64,000 bases of DNA from Porites lobata (lineage: Eukaryota > Cnidaria > Anthozoa > Scleractinia > Poritidae). Position 1 is the stretch's first letter. Every line of letters begins with the position of its first letter. Positions 41,925 to 54,373 of this stretch are shown piece by piece. The notes under the pieces are model-generated. The model searched no databases and was not told the DNA's origin. It was given only the letters and a program-made list of their open reading frames with translations. Position numbers and translations under genes: made by a program. The DNA lies in the NCBI GenBank assembly GCA_942486035.1, contig CALNXK010000125.1:646001-710000 (forward strand), given 5' to 3'.

Positions 41925-43345
41925 ACAGCACTTGACAAAGCACTGGTCACTATAATTTATTATTTAATATTCTACTACATTTCAAATGACAAATGATTTT
42001 CCTTTTGAAATTTTTGCAGTCAAAAACTCTTGTTTTACATCTATACATAATTATCGTTCAGTGATATTGTGAAATCTTAAATTGGTTCATTTTGCAAGTG
42101 ACGACATAAGTTTGCCAGGTCTTGAAGCATATGTGTCATTCTGAGTGACCAGTGTATTATTGTTCCACATTTAAATGACAAATGATTCTTATTTCATAAT
42201 TGTACCATCCAAAACTCTTATGGTTTATACATATGGTTCAGTGATACTGTGAGATCTTAATTTTGGTTCATTTTGCGAGTGACGGCACTTGCCAGATCTT
42301 GGAGCTTACAGTATGTGTCATTATGAGTGACCACTGTATTATTGTTCCACATTTAAATGACAAGTGATTCTTCTTTCATAAATTGTACCATCCAAAACTC
42401 TTATGGTTTATACATATGGTTCAGTGATATTGTGAGATCTTAATTTTGGCTCATTTAAAAAAAAAAAAAAAGTGAGTGCGAGTGACGGCATTTTTTTCAT
42501 TTTGCGAGTGAACCCTATGTGTCATTCTGAGTGACCACCGTATTATTGTTCCACATTTAAATGACAAGTGATTCTTCTTTCATAAATTGTACCATCCAAA
42601 ACTCTTATGGTTTATACATATGGTTCAGTGATATTGTGAAATCTTAATTTTGGTTCATTTTGCAAGTGACGGCATAAGTTTGCCAGATCTTGAAGCCTAT
42701 GTGTCATTCTGAGTGACCACTGTATTATTGTTCCACATTTAAATGACAATTGATCCTTCTTTCATAAATTGTACCATCCAAAACTCTCATGGTTTATACA
42801 TATGGTTCAGTGATATTGTGAGATCTTAATTTTGGTTCATTTTGCGAGTGACGGCGTATGCCAGATCTTGAAGCCTATGTGTCATTCTGAGTGACCACCG
42901 TATTATTGTTCCACATTTAAATGACAAGTGATTCTTCTTTCATAAATTGTACCATCCAAAACTCTTATGCTTTATAAATGTGGTTCAGTGATATTGTGAG
43001 ATCTTAATTTTGGCTCATTTTGCGAGTGACGGCGTATGCCAGATCTTGAAGCCTACGTGTCATTCTGAGTGACCACCGTATTATTGTTCCACATTTAAAT
43101 GACAAGTGATTCTTCTTTCATAAATTGTACCATCCAAAACTCTTATGCTTTATAAATATGGTTCAGTGATATTGTGAGATCTTAATTTTGGCTCATTTTG
43201 CGAATGACGGCACTTGCCAGATCTTGAAGCATAAGTGTAATTCCAAGTGACCACTGTATTACTGTTCCACATTTTAAGTGACAATACCTCATTATTTATA
43301 CCTTTTGTACAGCTCAATGATGTTGAGGGATCTTTGGTAGTTCAT
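41925..43345. repeat. Tandem array of an approximately 178-bp unit, 7-8 copies
   Basis: The landmark TATTATTGTTCCACATTTAA recurs at about 42155, 42337, 42541, 42723, 42901 and 43079, with a diverged copy at 43257. That is a spacing of 178-182 bases, except one unit lengthened by a poly-A and small insertion near 42455. Each unit also contains GTGATATTGTGAGATCTTAA and GCGAGTGACGGC. The outermost copies are diverged. It lies in the outer CACTA element just outside the nested one. No coding content. Confidence 0.9.
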
Positions 43346-43897
43346 TTTGCGAGTAAATGCTTTGGCTTTATCATGCCAAATAACCACAATTAATTAACTA
43401 TTGTTCTAAGCAACATGTGGGTTGCCTTATATTAATGTTACGTTTCTCAGGTTCTGACCGGTTTTACGGTTTATGTGTACAGTTGAGTCATGGCTGTGCT
43501 CTGTTAGAGCCTGGTGACCTGTGGGACACTGTCAGTTCTGCTCTTGAATGACAGGGGAATTAATTTATTTCAGTTTTTATTTACACTTAAAAGAGTCTTA
43601 ATGAAACAAATGCAGATTCAACAGAAAGAGGCATTTCTGCTCTCTACTTTAACACCTGTTCCAAAAAACATATTATATATTTAATGAAAAAGTTAGTAGA
43701 AATAAAATGCAGGGAGAAATTTTTCTCACAAATATCCTCAAACTGTTCCTTTGATTAAGAGAGTGTTTTCAGCTTTTAGCATCGTGTCATTGTTCTGCAA
43801 CCCAATCATTTACACTGAGTATGAGCAGTACATGCTTGTTTACCAACTGTGGGTTACTTGTTGGCTGCTAAATCATGGCTCTTCATTTTTCTTTCAG
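43346..43897. other. Non-coding stretch upstream of a candidate exon
   Basis: No open frame with a domain. It ends in an acceptor-like TTTTTCTTTCAG. Confidence 0.4.
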
Positions 43898-44181
43898 AAA
43901 AAAAGTTAAAGGGCCAATATGCTCTGAGGGAGTCAACTAGCATCAGTCAGTCAGACAAGGACAAGTACCTTGCATGTATGTCCGTTGCATATATGTCATC
44001 AGAGGAGTCTTTGTCTGAAACAGCTGTATCAGAGTGGCATGAAGGTAATTCTTCAGGTTCGGATGAGGACCTCCCAAACAGGGAAAATCTCTGTGTAAGG
44101 CCACTTTCCTGGCAGAGCATTGAGGTTAATGGTTTAATGGCCCAGTTGGACCGCAAAGTTGCATGGTGTCAAAGCCAATGA
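43898..44181 (+). CDS. Candidate terminal exon of an outer-CACTA gene
   Basis: Preceded by the strong acceptor TTTTTCTTTCAG and open to a TGA at 44179-44181. It encodes a Ser/Glu-rich segment (..VAYMSSEESLSETAVSEW..) followed by VRPLSWQSIEVNGLMAQLDRK. Endings with SSEES and a following RPLPWRS-like block are familiar to me from uncharacterised transposon-linked proteins in cnidarians, but I cannot name the family. It lies outside the nested element, so it may be the last exon of the outer element's own second gene, whose upstream exons are missing or interrupted. It could also be an alternative 3' exon of the BEN gene. Confidence 0.45.
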
Positions 44182-45528
44182 AGTGAAAATAATGGTAATA
44201 GAGCACACAGTGAGACCAGCATCAAACCAAGGAGCACCAGATCAAGCTAGATGATGCTCCTGAGTTTGCTCTGGCACCCACCACTTACAATAGAAAATTA
44301 GGAACTTGATCATAAGCATAACACAGATAATTTTTTGAAGAACATTCAGAAAAGAAGAAGACATTTTAGATAAAAATTTACAAAAAAATAATAACACTCA
44401 AGTTGAAGTTGACATGCATCATGATTCAGTTCCTTTTCAGTTAAGTTCCTAGAACCATATTTACTCAGTAGACAATTGCACAATTTTTTGAGTTTTGATG
44501 AAGACCTACAATGTAGTAAGTGAATATCCTTTGACACCCATGGGAAGGAGCCACGTTAAAACTAGGTAAATTACCAAATCTCAAAGTGATTTGTCACAAT
44601 CCAATGAAAATCTTGCCTGTGTTGCAGACACTCTAAACCTTCTGTATAGAGCATGCCGTCCGAGAATTAGTGCACAATATCATGTTTGAACCCCACAGGG
44701 TCACAAAGACATGCATGTATGTCAGCGTTTTGTGATTGGCTAGGTTCTTGCGCTGTTTGTGATTAGTCCGATTTGAAATAAAGTGTTGACACAAAGTCAC
44801 ATAATCCCAATGACCTTTGTATGGTATGGTGGAGCCACAAACTTTCCCTTACCAGACAAATGTCTGCCAAATTTGCCATCTTTGCAGAGCTGTCCTTGTT
44901 AGTTTGCACCGAATCACTCTGTAACTTGGCAACTTTCCTAAATTTTAAAAACCTTCCATCTAGTAGCCTGTAGATGCAGCTGTATTTTCAGTTGTCGTGT
45001 CCATTCACCCAACATATGTAGTTGGAGATACATCTGCATCCACTTTCCGCCGTGGTGACAGATCCTAGGGCTACCCTAAGCACTGCGTTAAAAAGTGCCA
45101 CTCTGAGGACTAAATCTAGCCAATACACCCCATAGTAGAGTAATTACTGGACTCCAAATGCCATCATCCTATTTTGTTCTTGGCATATTTTATGAAAAAA
45201 GAGTGCAGTTATGTTTTATGCCGTGTGTGATAACAGTTTTTTGATAAGCATGGCTTAAATTTTAATCACCTGCGTGCCAATAACAATAATAATGATGATG
45301 AATTAAAGAAGTTCTACAGAGCTTTCATAGTGTATAGATTGTGTTTAGATAATTTGGAAATTTAATCAGTCCAATACTGCAAGCAAAACAGCTGACCATG
45401 TGAATCAGAAAAAAATTGCTCAAAATTTTTAGCAAATAATTTGATTTTAGTAGAAAAAATAAATGTAATAAATTATTTATGGTCATATAATAATACAAGA
45501 ATTTCACCAAATCATATTATTTACAGTG

Positions 45529-45561
<33 letters not shown>

Positions 45562-46479
45562 AAGTATTTAACCAAATCAGTGGATAGCAGATTTGCTTTC
45601 ATAACTTGAAAAGCTTTTGGCTACCTATAGGATGAGAGTAAAATTGGGGTGTCATTTCATGCTAGTTTAAGAAGTTTAGCAGTAAATGAAGCACCTGTAA
45701 AATAAAATACATGTACATGCTAAAAAGGTGACAAAATTAACCTTATAAGTGTTTAATATATCAAAATATATCAAAGTCGTACCCAAATCATAGAAATGCA
45801 CAGAACTTTCGCATAGTAACTCATTTTATTTACAAGAAATATTTTTATATAACTGATTTGGTTAAAAATGAATCATACAGTTCTATCTCCCCTTGGGGTA
45901 AGTGATTAGCACTAGGTACACTATATAATATTAGTCACTGCCTATTTTGGGTAGTGGATAATATTTATCAGATGAAAACAAGTTCTTATGAATAATAATT
46001 AGAGGAATATCGCTTATAACAATAATTTGATGCTAATTTTATTTCCTGTGGTTGATGTTCTGTCCATTAGTAAGGATGTCACATCTACATTGGGAGTGAT
46101 GTGTACGTGTTGTCATCGTACAACCATTTGCCAATAGTATCAATTGAATCTAGAAAGAGTATATTTGAAGTATACCACTCAAATGGAGTTACGTTTTACC
46201 TGTACCAACCTTAGATAATTATGAACCAGCTAGTGTTGACTTGCACTTTCAAACCCAATGTACATTCTTATACACTTATGAATTTAGATAGTTTCACATT
46301 GTATGTGCTTTATATTTAAAGACATATATTTTGTGGTACATGCAGTGCCCTGCAGAGGCCAATGGAACTTTCTTTTAATTTATCTTGCTTTTTATTGTAC
46401 AGTGTATATTAAGATAATAAAGTCATTTTATTCTTGAAATTTTGTTTGGTGTCTAAATTGTTTGTCAGTCATTTATGGT
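44182..46479. other. Non-coding right interior of the outer CACTA element
   Basis: No recognised gene in 2.3 kb. A TAA/ATA microsatellite lies at 45525-45562. An AATAAAGTCATTTTATTCTT stretch at 46416-46435 could be a 3' processing signal. Confidence 0.45.
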
Positions 46480-47307
46480 TCCAAATAAAAATAAGAAACA
46501 TGTGGATAATGATGTTTTGATGAAATTTGCTATCTTGAGCGAAAGTGTAAAAAAGTGATATTTTAATCAACTCTGTTTACCTTACCTAAAGTATGGAAAA
46601 CTGCTATCATGGCAGTATTTGCCATCCTGAGCAAAGATACAGAAGAACTGATATTTGATCAACTTTGCTACAATGGGGAAAAGTATGGGAAACTACTGTT
46701 TTGATCATATCTACCATCCTGAGCAAAATTGAGAATAAAGTGGTATTTGGCCAAATTTGCTACCCTGAGCAAAACAGTGGCAAACGCCTATTTTGATCAT
46801 ATTTGCCACACTGAGCAAAGATACGGAAGAAGTGATAATTTGACCTCATTTACTACACTGGGCGATACACAAATAAGGTGAATTTTTGCTCAGATTTACT
46901 ATCCTGGGCAAAACTGTTGAAAAATGAGTTTTGGTCACTTTTGCTACATTGAGCAAAAATGTGGCAAATTACTACTTTGACCGAATTTGCTATAGAGAGC
47001 AAAAGCATTCAAAAATTCATGTTCGATCGCTTTTGCCCATTTGGGCAAAAACCTGACAAATGTCAGTTTTGCTATCAAGTTTGACACCCCTGTAAATGCC
47101 TTGATAAAGTAAAGGTTATCCTTGTTTTTACACACGGGGCAAATTTGAGGCAACTTCGCCATTTACCACCTTTGCCACCAATGCAAAATTATGGCAAAGT
47201 TGGTCCTATGTCATGTGGCAAAATTGAGCAAAATTAAGCAAATGTGGCATTTGCAGATGATTTGCTCCAAATTTGCTATAGAGGTAAATCCGTTTTTTCG
47301 TCCAGTG
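46480..47307. repeat. CACTA right terminus and subterminal repeats
   Basis: Irregular tandem motif TTTGCTAyCCTGAGCAAA (and complement) repeats roughly every 50-60 bases from 46520, becoming denser toward the right terminal repeat (GTTTTTTCGTCCAGTG, ending 47307). Confidence 0.8.
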
Positions 47308-47310
47308 CAA

Positions 47311-47658
47311 GTTGATGAATTCACGCTCGCGCGTTCTAGCCTTTTTTAACACTGTATTATTCCCGGAAGGACATCGGTGAGCAAGGAATAAGTCAGCACA
47401 CAATAGCTGTGGGCACACTACAGAATTTTTAAAATGAAAGATAATAGGCCCAAGTTTGTACTGCCACGTTCGCAGGTTTTCGGCCGCACCTTTCTCTTCT
47501 TAAATATTGGTAATTTTAGCTGATATACAGTGTTTGTATGGCGAGATCAATATGACCGTTGTATGGCGCTGGCGTAATTTGCCGAGGAACCGAGAGTAAG
47601 GACCTCAAAACTTCGCACAAAGTAGCCTCATTCTGCCACAATAACATACCGACGTTCG
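47311..47658. other. Short unassigned spacer between CACTA and BEL elements
   Basis: No recognisable gene. CAGGT at 47659-47663 is the BEL target duplication. Confidence 0.4.
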
Positions 47659-47663
47659 CAGGT

Positions 47664-48053
47664 TGTTTAGTCCAAATTTTATTTTGATTTATTTTTGCGT
47701 TCACTTCCCTTTTGGACACTACGTGACTACTTATATCATGTTAGTTTCGGATGGTCACATGACCACAGCAAAAACAGATCACCACGTGTTTTCAAGTGTA
47801 GTGTTATAGAGCAAATGTTTTGAATTTCTCATCGATTGCATCGCACAGAATGTAAGTAGTTTTCGCTCTTTAGTGTCGCTTTAGGTTTATTTTGGTTTTC
47901 TTTAGGTTTATTTGTCATTTTTGCTTATTTTATGTTCAGTTTTCACCGTTCATGACCAGTGATCACCGATCGAACCAAGCACGAGAAACTTGGCGATTAA
48001 AGACAGATTAATAGTCCAATCAACGCGTCGAAATTTCTGTGTCGACCCCAACA
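47664..48053 (+). repeat. 5' LTR of the BEL element
   Basis: 390 bp; reads identical to the 3' LTR. Confidence 0.92.
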
Positions 48054-48535
48054 TTGTGAAAAATTCTGCAAAGTACGAAGAGAAAACTGTGTTTTCACCT
48101 GGATTTTCGAGAAAACGAACGCTCAGAACCGACCGAACGGAATCGCAGGAATCTCTGGACTGGACCGCGCGATAGTGGATCGCGGAATGGACCCTGAGGA
48201 CTCAGCGAGAGGAGCAGTTGGATACCCCACGCCAGGACCCCGTACCAAATACTCAAATTGATTTTAGTGAACTCGTGCATCAACGCGCGAAATAAGCGAA
48301 CAACGCAGACTTGCATCTTTGTGGAACAAGGAATCTAAAGAAGTTGCCTTTGAAACACAGCAGCTCCAAACTCTCCTCTACACTAATTGGGAGCACTTGT
48401 CCGCCCGCAAAATAGTAGATCATTTAGCTATCATTTGAAATCCTTTGAGACTGTACACTGAAGTACCTGCCAGGCATACGTGACAGCAAACGACTACAAG
48501 AAGTACAGCAAAGGTTCAAGTCCCTCAAAGAACAG
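48054..48535 (+). pseudogene. BEL leader and degraded gag N-terminus
   Basis: A possible gag start ATG at 48188 opens only a short frame. Fragments of gag-like sequence can be followed in all three frames to 48535, so this part carries several indels. No clear primer-binding site (TGG-starting 12-mer) follows the LTR. Confidence 0.4.
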
Positions 48536-49432
48536 ATGATGTTTACAATAGAAGAATGCGAAACGCAAATACGGACTGATCAAGAAACACAAGAACGTGA
48601 TGATGAACGCTCCATTAAAAGTCACAAGTCGCACCAGTCTCAGAGCTCCACTACTTCAAGATCCTCTTCGTCGTCCCGGAAAGAAAGGTTTAGAGCCATG
48701 CTTTTAGCAAAAAAAGAAATTGGAGTTAGCGAAGAGTAGGGCACAAGAGGAAGCTGAGTTGGCGAAGAGTAAGGCTCAACAAGAAGCCGAATTGGTCAAA
48801 GCAGAGCATGAGCGGAGCGCAAAGAAGGAATTGAGACTACTCGAGGACGAAGCCGTTCTAGCTGAACTGGATTGGAAGATTGAAAATGAGTTCGACGAGG
48901 AAACTGGTGTTGTTAATGGTGTGGACAATATTGTTCAGACAACCTATCCCATTGAGGAGAAACCACTGGGACAGTCACCTCAAATTCAACTTGATGATTC
49001 ACAACCCCGAACACCAAAAATCCCAGCACCGACACCCAAACCTTCACTGCCTCTTATACCTGTCAGTTGCTCCACCCCCCAAGACACAGCACCTGGTTCG
49101 TGCAAGGAAAAGCCAGCCACTGAGGTCAAATCCAATATTGCCGATACTGCAAACAAGGGAGCACTGCCAGTCACTGAATGCCAGCAGCCACCATACCAAG
49201 CCCCACGAACCTTCCAGTATAGACCTAAGTCTCAGCCAGAAGACAAAGTAATAGAGCAAGCCCCTAAAGACCATGTAGCAGCCATGTGGAAGGTACAGCT
49301 TCTGAACGGAATCTCTCCTACACCCTTTAATGGCAACCCAGCAGACTTCCGTTCTTCAAAGAACAAGCACATACTCACCTTGAAAGTGAGCTACTAACTG
49401 ATGCGCAGCGGGTAGAGTACTTACCGAAAAGT
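48536..49432 (+). pseudogene. BEL gag, middle part, frameshifted
   Basis: A Ser/Lys-rich stretch (..HKSHQSQSSTTSRSSSSSRK) ends in a stop right after a run of seven A (about 48711). The frame continues +1 as a coiled-coil KSRAQEEAELAKSKAQQEAE segment and a Pro-rich linker to 49397. Another shift near 49355 and one near 49425 are needed to reach the capsid-like part. Confidence 0.7.
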
Positions 49433-51627
49433 TCCTGAAAGGAGAAGCCTTGGAGGTCATCAAAAGAAACCGAGGCTCCTCCTATAGTGAGCTAATGAAG
49501 ATCTTAGAGGAACGCTTTGGTCGCCCTATTCAGGTGACGCAAGCCTGCATCGAAGAGTTAGTCTCAGGCCCCAAACTTGCCTATGGTGACAACATGGGTC
49601 TGCTTAATTTTGCCGAGAAGCTGAACACTTCAACCAAGGTTCTGAAGGGAGATGTGGAACGCGAAGCAAGCGTAGCTACCAATTTAAGAAGAATCGTAAA
49701 CAGACTCCCAAATGATTTAATCACCAAGTGGCAGACCGAAAACTACGAGATTGTTAGCCGTGGTGGAACTGCACGACTAAAGGACATTGCAAAATTCGTG
49801 AAAAGGCAAGCGTCAATAAGGAATGACCCAGTGTTTGGAATGCAGCCGCAAAGGGGAGAAAACAGGACAAACAAGTCCCCCCCCAAAGCTTCTAAAGGAT
49901 CGGACCTGCCCACGAAAAACGCTACGATCAACGCCACATCGCTTAAGAACGCCCCCAAGAAAGAGAACTCTGCAAACTGTGCAATTTGCAAGTCTACTCC
50001 CCACCGACTCCAGGAGTGCCCAATCGTCAAACAGTGTGACCGTGTAGCCGTGCGTCGACAATACGCAGCATCGTATGGGTTCTGCTTTAACTGTGGTTGC
50101 CATAATCCCGATCACAGTGGTACTTCCTGTCCTGAGCCACCAGCTTGTTCTCTGTGTCCTGGACACCACTTACCAATACTGCATAGGGACAACAACAATG
50201 GACGCAGAACTCCTGGAAACAAGAACACTCATAACCCCACTAACCGATACAGTACTCCGACTGCTGACCCAATAACCCGGCAACCACAAATGGAGCAAGG
50301 CACAAGACAGCCGCCCAGCGACAGGCCACAGACTTCGATTACATCTGCCGGTGTCAGCACCACAAGAGCCCAAGTTTTGTTAAATGTAGTTCCTGTAACC
50401 ATTACTGCAGAGAACGGTGGTTCCCTTTCTACATATGCATTTCTTGACAATGGGTGTACCGATACCCTCATTGACAAAGAGCTTGCTGATCATCTTGACC
50501 TGAAAGGGATCTCGGAGCAAATCGGGATTAAGACTATTACGAACAGTGAGGAGCTGGTGGAGAGTCGACGCGTTTCCTTTACTCTCAGTCCTGTAGAAGC
50601 ATATGGTGAAGACATTGATGTTAATGAAGCTTACGTTCTCCCTGACCTGAATCAATCAGAACGAGTTTTGCCGGGGACAGTAGATGTCCATAAGTATCCG
50701 CACCTTCAAGACCTTACATTCCCAGTGGTGGACTTTAAACGAGTCTCGATCATTGTGGGGAGTAACATCCCTGTTGCACACTTGCAGAAGGAAGTCAGAA
50801 TCCCGAAAGACAACAAGAGCGGCCTCTACGGTTATCGGTACCCTCTCGGTTGGAGCATTTCGGGTCCATTGACTATCGCTGGGACAAGAAGAGCTGAGCT
50901 CAATTTCATCTCTGTTGGACACAAACCTGACGACTTTGTTGAAAGGTTTTGGAAGATCGAAGACTATGGAACATTGAAAGCAGGAGAGAAGCCCTTATCT
51001 GTGGAAGACAAACGAGCCCTAAAAATCATTGAAGAAACTACTACCTTTGTAGACGGGCATTATGAAGTTGGCCTACTATGGAAGGAAGATCAGCCAAAGC
51101 TGCCAAACAATCGCATTTTAGCTGAAAGACGAGCAGAATTGCTTAGACGACGCCTGACCAAAGCAGGAAATGAGCAAATGGCTGCTAAGTACCGTGGAGT
51201 CATGACTGAGTACATCTCGAAGGGCTATGCACGCAAATTGTCCCCTGAAGAAGCAGCTAGAGAAAGCTCGATAACTTGGTACTTGCCTCATCATCCAGTG
51301 ACCAATCCCAACAAACCTGACAAGCTCCGTATCGTCTTCGATGCCGCATCTGAGTATGAAGGAACATCTCTAAACAAGAATCTCGTTCAAGGGCCAGACA
51401 TGACAAACAGTCTCGTTGGTGTGCTGCTACGATTTCGACAGGGGCATGTAGGGGTAGCCGCTGATGTCGAGGCAATGTTTCATCAAGTGCGTGTGCGTAA
51501 ACAAGATCAAGAAGCTCTACGATTCCTCTGGTGGACAGATGATTACGACAAACCCCGGATGTCTATGTTATGGAAGTACACATATTTGGAGCAACCTCGT
51601 CCCCTTGCGTTGCAAATTCGGCCCTGA
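49433..51627 (+). pseudogene. BEL gag C-terminus, zinc knuckles, protease and RT N-terminus
   Basis: A 725-codon open frame. A capsid-like segment (about 49450-49850) is followed by Cys/His knuckles typical of BEL gag (CAICKSTPHRLQECPIV.., CFNCGCHNPDHSGTSC, CSLCPGHH; 49978-50175). The protease motif is FLDNGCTDTLID (50443-50478): DNG where most retropepsins have DTG or DSG. An RT start follows with WYLPHHPVTNPNKPDKLRIV, AASEYEGTSLNKNLVQGP and AADVEAMFHQVRV (51274-51500). The frame is lost near 51570, inside RT. Confidence 0.82.
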
Positions 51628-52180
51628 GAAGAACAGCCAGTGACAATGCTGAAAGGTTCAACCCGCAAGTTGTTGCAACTGTTGACAGGAACTTTTATGT
51701 TGACGATGCTCTGCCATCCTTCAGTGAGGAGAATGCAGCATCTACTGTAGCATCGGACCTAGTGAAAATCCTGAATCACGGTGGCTTCAACCTTACAAAA
51801 TTCATGACGAACAGTAAGAATGTTTTGGCAACCATTCCCACCGAGAAAAGAGCCTCACCAGATCTGAATCTTGACTTAGACGAACTGCCAGTGGAAAGGG
51901 CGCTAGGGATTCGCTGGTTTGCTGAAACAGATGAGCTTGGATTTGACATCAAGAACTTGAATCGACCGAAACAAAGCGTGGAGTACTGTCCGCCGTTTGT
52001 TCCCTGTATGACCCTCTTGGGTTTGCTGCGCCTGTGGCCCTTACTGCCAGAGTAATTATCCAGGATATGTGGAAGGCTAAGGTAGACTGGGACCAGCCAC
52101 TGAAGAAAACTTCTTAGCCAGATGGAAGTCTTGGACCTCACAGCTGCCATCCCTCTCTGCACTGCGCATCCCACGTTGCT
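51570..52180 (+). pseudogene. BEL RT C-terminus, frameshifted
   Basis: Continues RT with VHIFGATSSPCVANSALRRT and the active-site box FYVDD (51691-51705). It then loses frame near 52000 and again between 52055 and 52180, where the connection to RNase H should read through. Confidence 0.8.
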
Positions 52181-52182
52181 AC

Positions 52183-54129
52183 TTGCCAGCTGGAACAGAT
52201 GCTTCCAAATGCAAACTACAGCTGCATATCTTCTCTGATGCCTCTGAAATTGGCTACGGTGCATCTGCGTATCTAAGAGTCGAGAATCCAGATGGGTCTA
52301 TTCACTGCTCGTTTGTTGTGGGGAAAGCAAGAAATGCACCTGTCAAGTTCACAAGCATTCCAAGGCTTGAACTCCAAGCTGCTGTTCTGTCTACACGCTT
52401 GAATAAGATGCTGAGAGAAGAGTTGGACCTTCCTATTCAGAGCACCAAGTTCTGGACAGACAGCGAAATAGTTCTCCACTACTTGAAGAATGAAAGGCGT
52501 CGTTTCCAGACCTATGTCGCTAATCGAGTCGAAGAAATCAGAGGAAACTCACAGCCAGACGACTGGAACCACGTGCCAGGTGTCTTGAACCCAGCCGACG
52601 ATGCGTCACGTGGCTTGAACCCCTCTGAGCTAAACCTTGATCTCCGCTGGCTACGAGGACCAGAGTTCTTATGGCAACCTGAATCCTTTTGGCCCAACGC
52701 AAGCCTTCGACAAGTCCCCGATGAAGGCCTAGAGCTTAAGAAAGAAACCCATGCTAACTGTACTGACATAAACACCAATGTCAAGACCCGCCAGGCAAGC
52801 GTACAGTCTAGTTGCCCCCCCGCCACACCTGTTGAGACCACCATGCAACAAATAATAAGCACCTCCTCTGATTGGAACCGTCTCAGACGTCAAGTGGCTT
52901 GGCTCACACGCTTCACTCATTTCATCCGTGACCGGAAGACTGTCCACACAGGTCATCTGACTTTAGAAGATTACGATGCTGCTACCTTATCCATCGCAAA
53001 GATCGTCCAGCACGCAGCCTACGATCAAGAGATCAAGGATCTAAAGACCAGGGGCGAAGTCAGGGGATCCAGTAAGATCGCTAGTTTGAACCCAATGCAA
53101 GACGACCATGGTGTTTTGAGAGTCAAGGGACGTATAGCATCACCACCAGCTGCTGACACTGCCAGGAATCAAATAATACTGCCCAGAGATCATCCAGCGA
53201 CAGTCCTGATGGTCCGCCACACCCATGCATCAATTGGTCACCTGGGGCGTGAACACCTCATAGCAAGGGTTCGAGAGACGTTCTGGATCCCACAAATAAG
53301 GGTGTTAACTCGTTCTGTCCTGGGTCGGTGTCTTGTTTGTAAGAAGTTGAATGCCAAGCCGATGACTCAGCAAATGGCTCCCCTGCCAAGAAGCCGGATG
53401 ATGGCGTACGAACCCCCATTCTCCTACACAGGAATGGATCTATTCGGTCCTTTATACGTCAAGCATGGAAGAGGAACAGCCAAACGGTGGTGCTGCTTAT
53501 TTACCTGCCTAACGACACGTAGTGTACATCTTGAATTGGTTCACTCGATGGACACAAACGACTTCATAATGTGTCTGCGACGATTTATGAACCGTCGTGG
53601 TGAAGTGACTGAACTAAGGTGTGACAGAGGATCAAATTTTGTCGGCGGTGAACGAGAGCTGAGAGAGTCGATCGAGCAGTGGAACCAGCAACAAATTGTG
53701 CAAGAGCTTCTACAACGAGGGTGCAAATGGGTCTTCCAGCCGCCAACTGCTTCTAGCATGTCTGGGATTTGGGAGCGGATGGTGCGAAGTGCTAAGACTG
53801 TTCTGAAGTCTATCCTAGGGACCCAAGTAGTTACGGAAGCAGTTCTTCAGACGCTGTTGACTGAAGTTGAACGAGTGTTAAATGGGCGAGCGCTCACCGC
53901 CAATTCAGACGACCCAAATGACCTTCAGCCACTCACGCCAGCGCATTTCTTAATGCAGAGGAAGACTATCTGCCTACCCCTGGCATATTTGAGAAAGCAG
54001 ATCAGTATCACAGAAGGAAATGGAGGCAGGTACAATTTCTGGCAGACCTATTTTGGAAGAGGTGGTTGCGTGAGTATTTACCTACCCTGCAAGCCCGAGG
54101 AAAGTGGAGAAAGGTCTTACCTAACCTGA
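52183..54129 (+). pseudogene. BEL RNase H and integrase
   Basis: RNase H-like part with HIFSDASEIGYGASAYL (52225-52275), KFTSIPRLELQAAVLS and FWTDSEIVLHYL. Then an HHCC zinc-binding region (RHTHASIGHLGREHL .. CLVCKK, 53215-53345). The integrase core has GMDLFGPLYV (first Asp), LRCDRGSNFVGG (second Asp) and SSMSGIWERMVRS (Glu). Followed by ..PLTPAHFLMQR. Catalytic residues are present; the frame shifts near 54020-54060. Confidence 0.85.
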
Positions 54130-54320
54130 AGCCGAAGGCCCTTGTCCTGTTAGTTGATGACAACGTGCCGAGAGGATGCTGGAAACTTGGACGAGTCCTA
54201 GAGGTCTTCCCTGGCCCCGACGGCCTGGTGCGCACAGCGAAAGTCAAGACAAAGGACTCTGTGTTCATCCGACCTATTCAGAAGCTATGCCTACTGGAGA
54301 ACGATCTTGAGAATAATTAG
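54066..54320 (+). pseudogene. BEL integrase C-terminal (DUF5641-like) segment
   Basis: VLLVDDNVPRGCWKLGRVLE and ..DGLVRTAKVKTKDSVFIRPI are typical of the domain that follows BEL/Pao integrases. It overlaps the end of the previous frame, so the two are separated by an indel. The stop at 54318-54320 is the likely natural polyprotein end, 53 bases before the 3' LTR. Confidence 0.8.
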
Positions 54321-54373
54321 TCTAGGCTAGTGACGTTGGGCCTACCTACTGGGTTGTCCCAAGGCCGGCGGAA

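Larger units (their letters stand above)
28425..47307. mobile_element. CACTA (EnSpm) transposon, 18.9 kb, with a second element nested inside
   Basis: The left end starts CACTGGACGAAAAAACGGAT, and the reverse complement of the right end is identical over that stretch. The 3-bp direct repeat CAA flanks both (28422-28424 and 47308-47310). CACTG ends plus a 3-bp duplication are diagnostic of animal EnSpm/CACTA elements. Both ends carry dense subterminal TTTGC/GCAAA motifs. The interior holds a 12-kb second element (29720-41773), a 178-bp tandem array and one clear exon-like frame (43898-44181). A transposase of this element's own lineage was not found outside the nested element, so the outer element may be non-autonomous. 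Confidence 0.85.

Noticed and set aside
41925..43345. CRISPR-like or gene-family repeat
   Set aside because: The approximately 178-bp units are directly adjacent with no spacers and no open frame; this is an ordinary tandem array.
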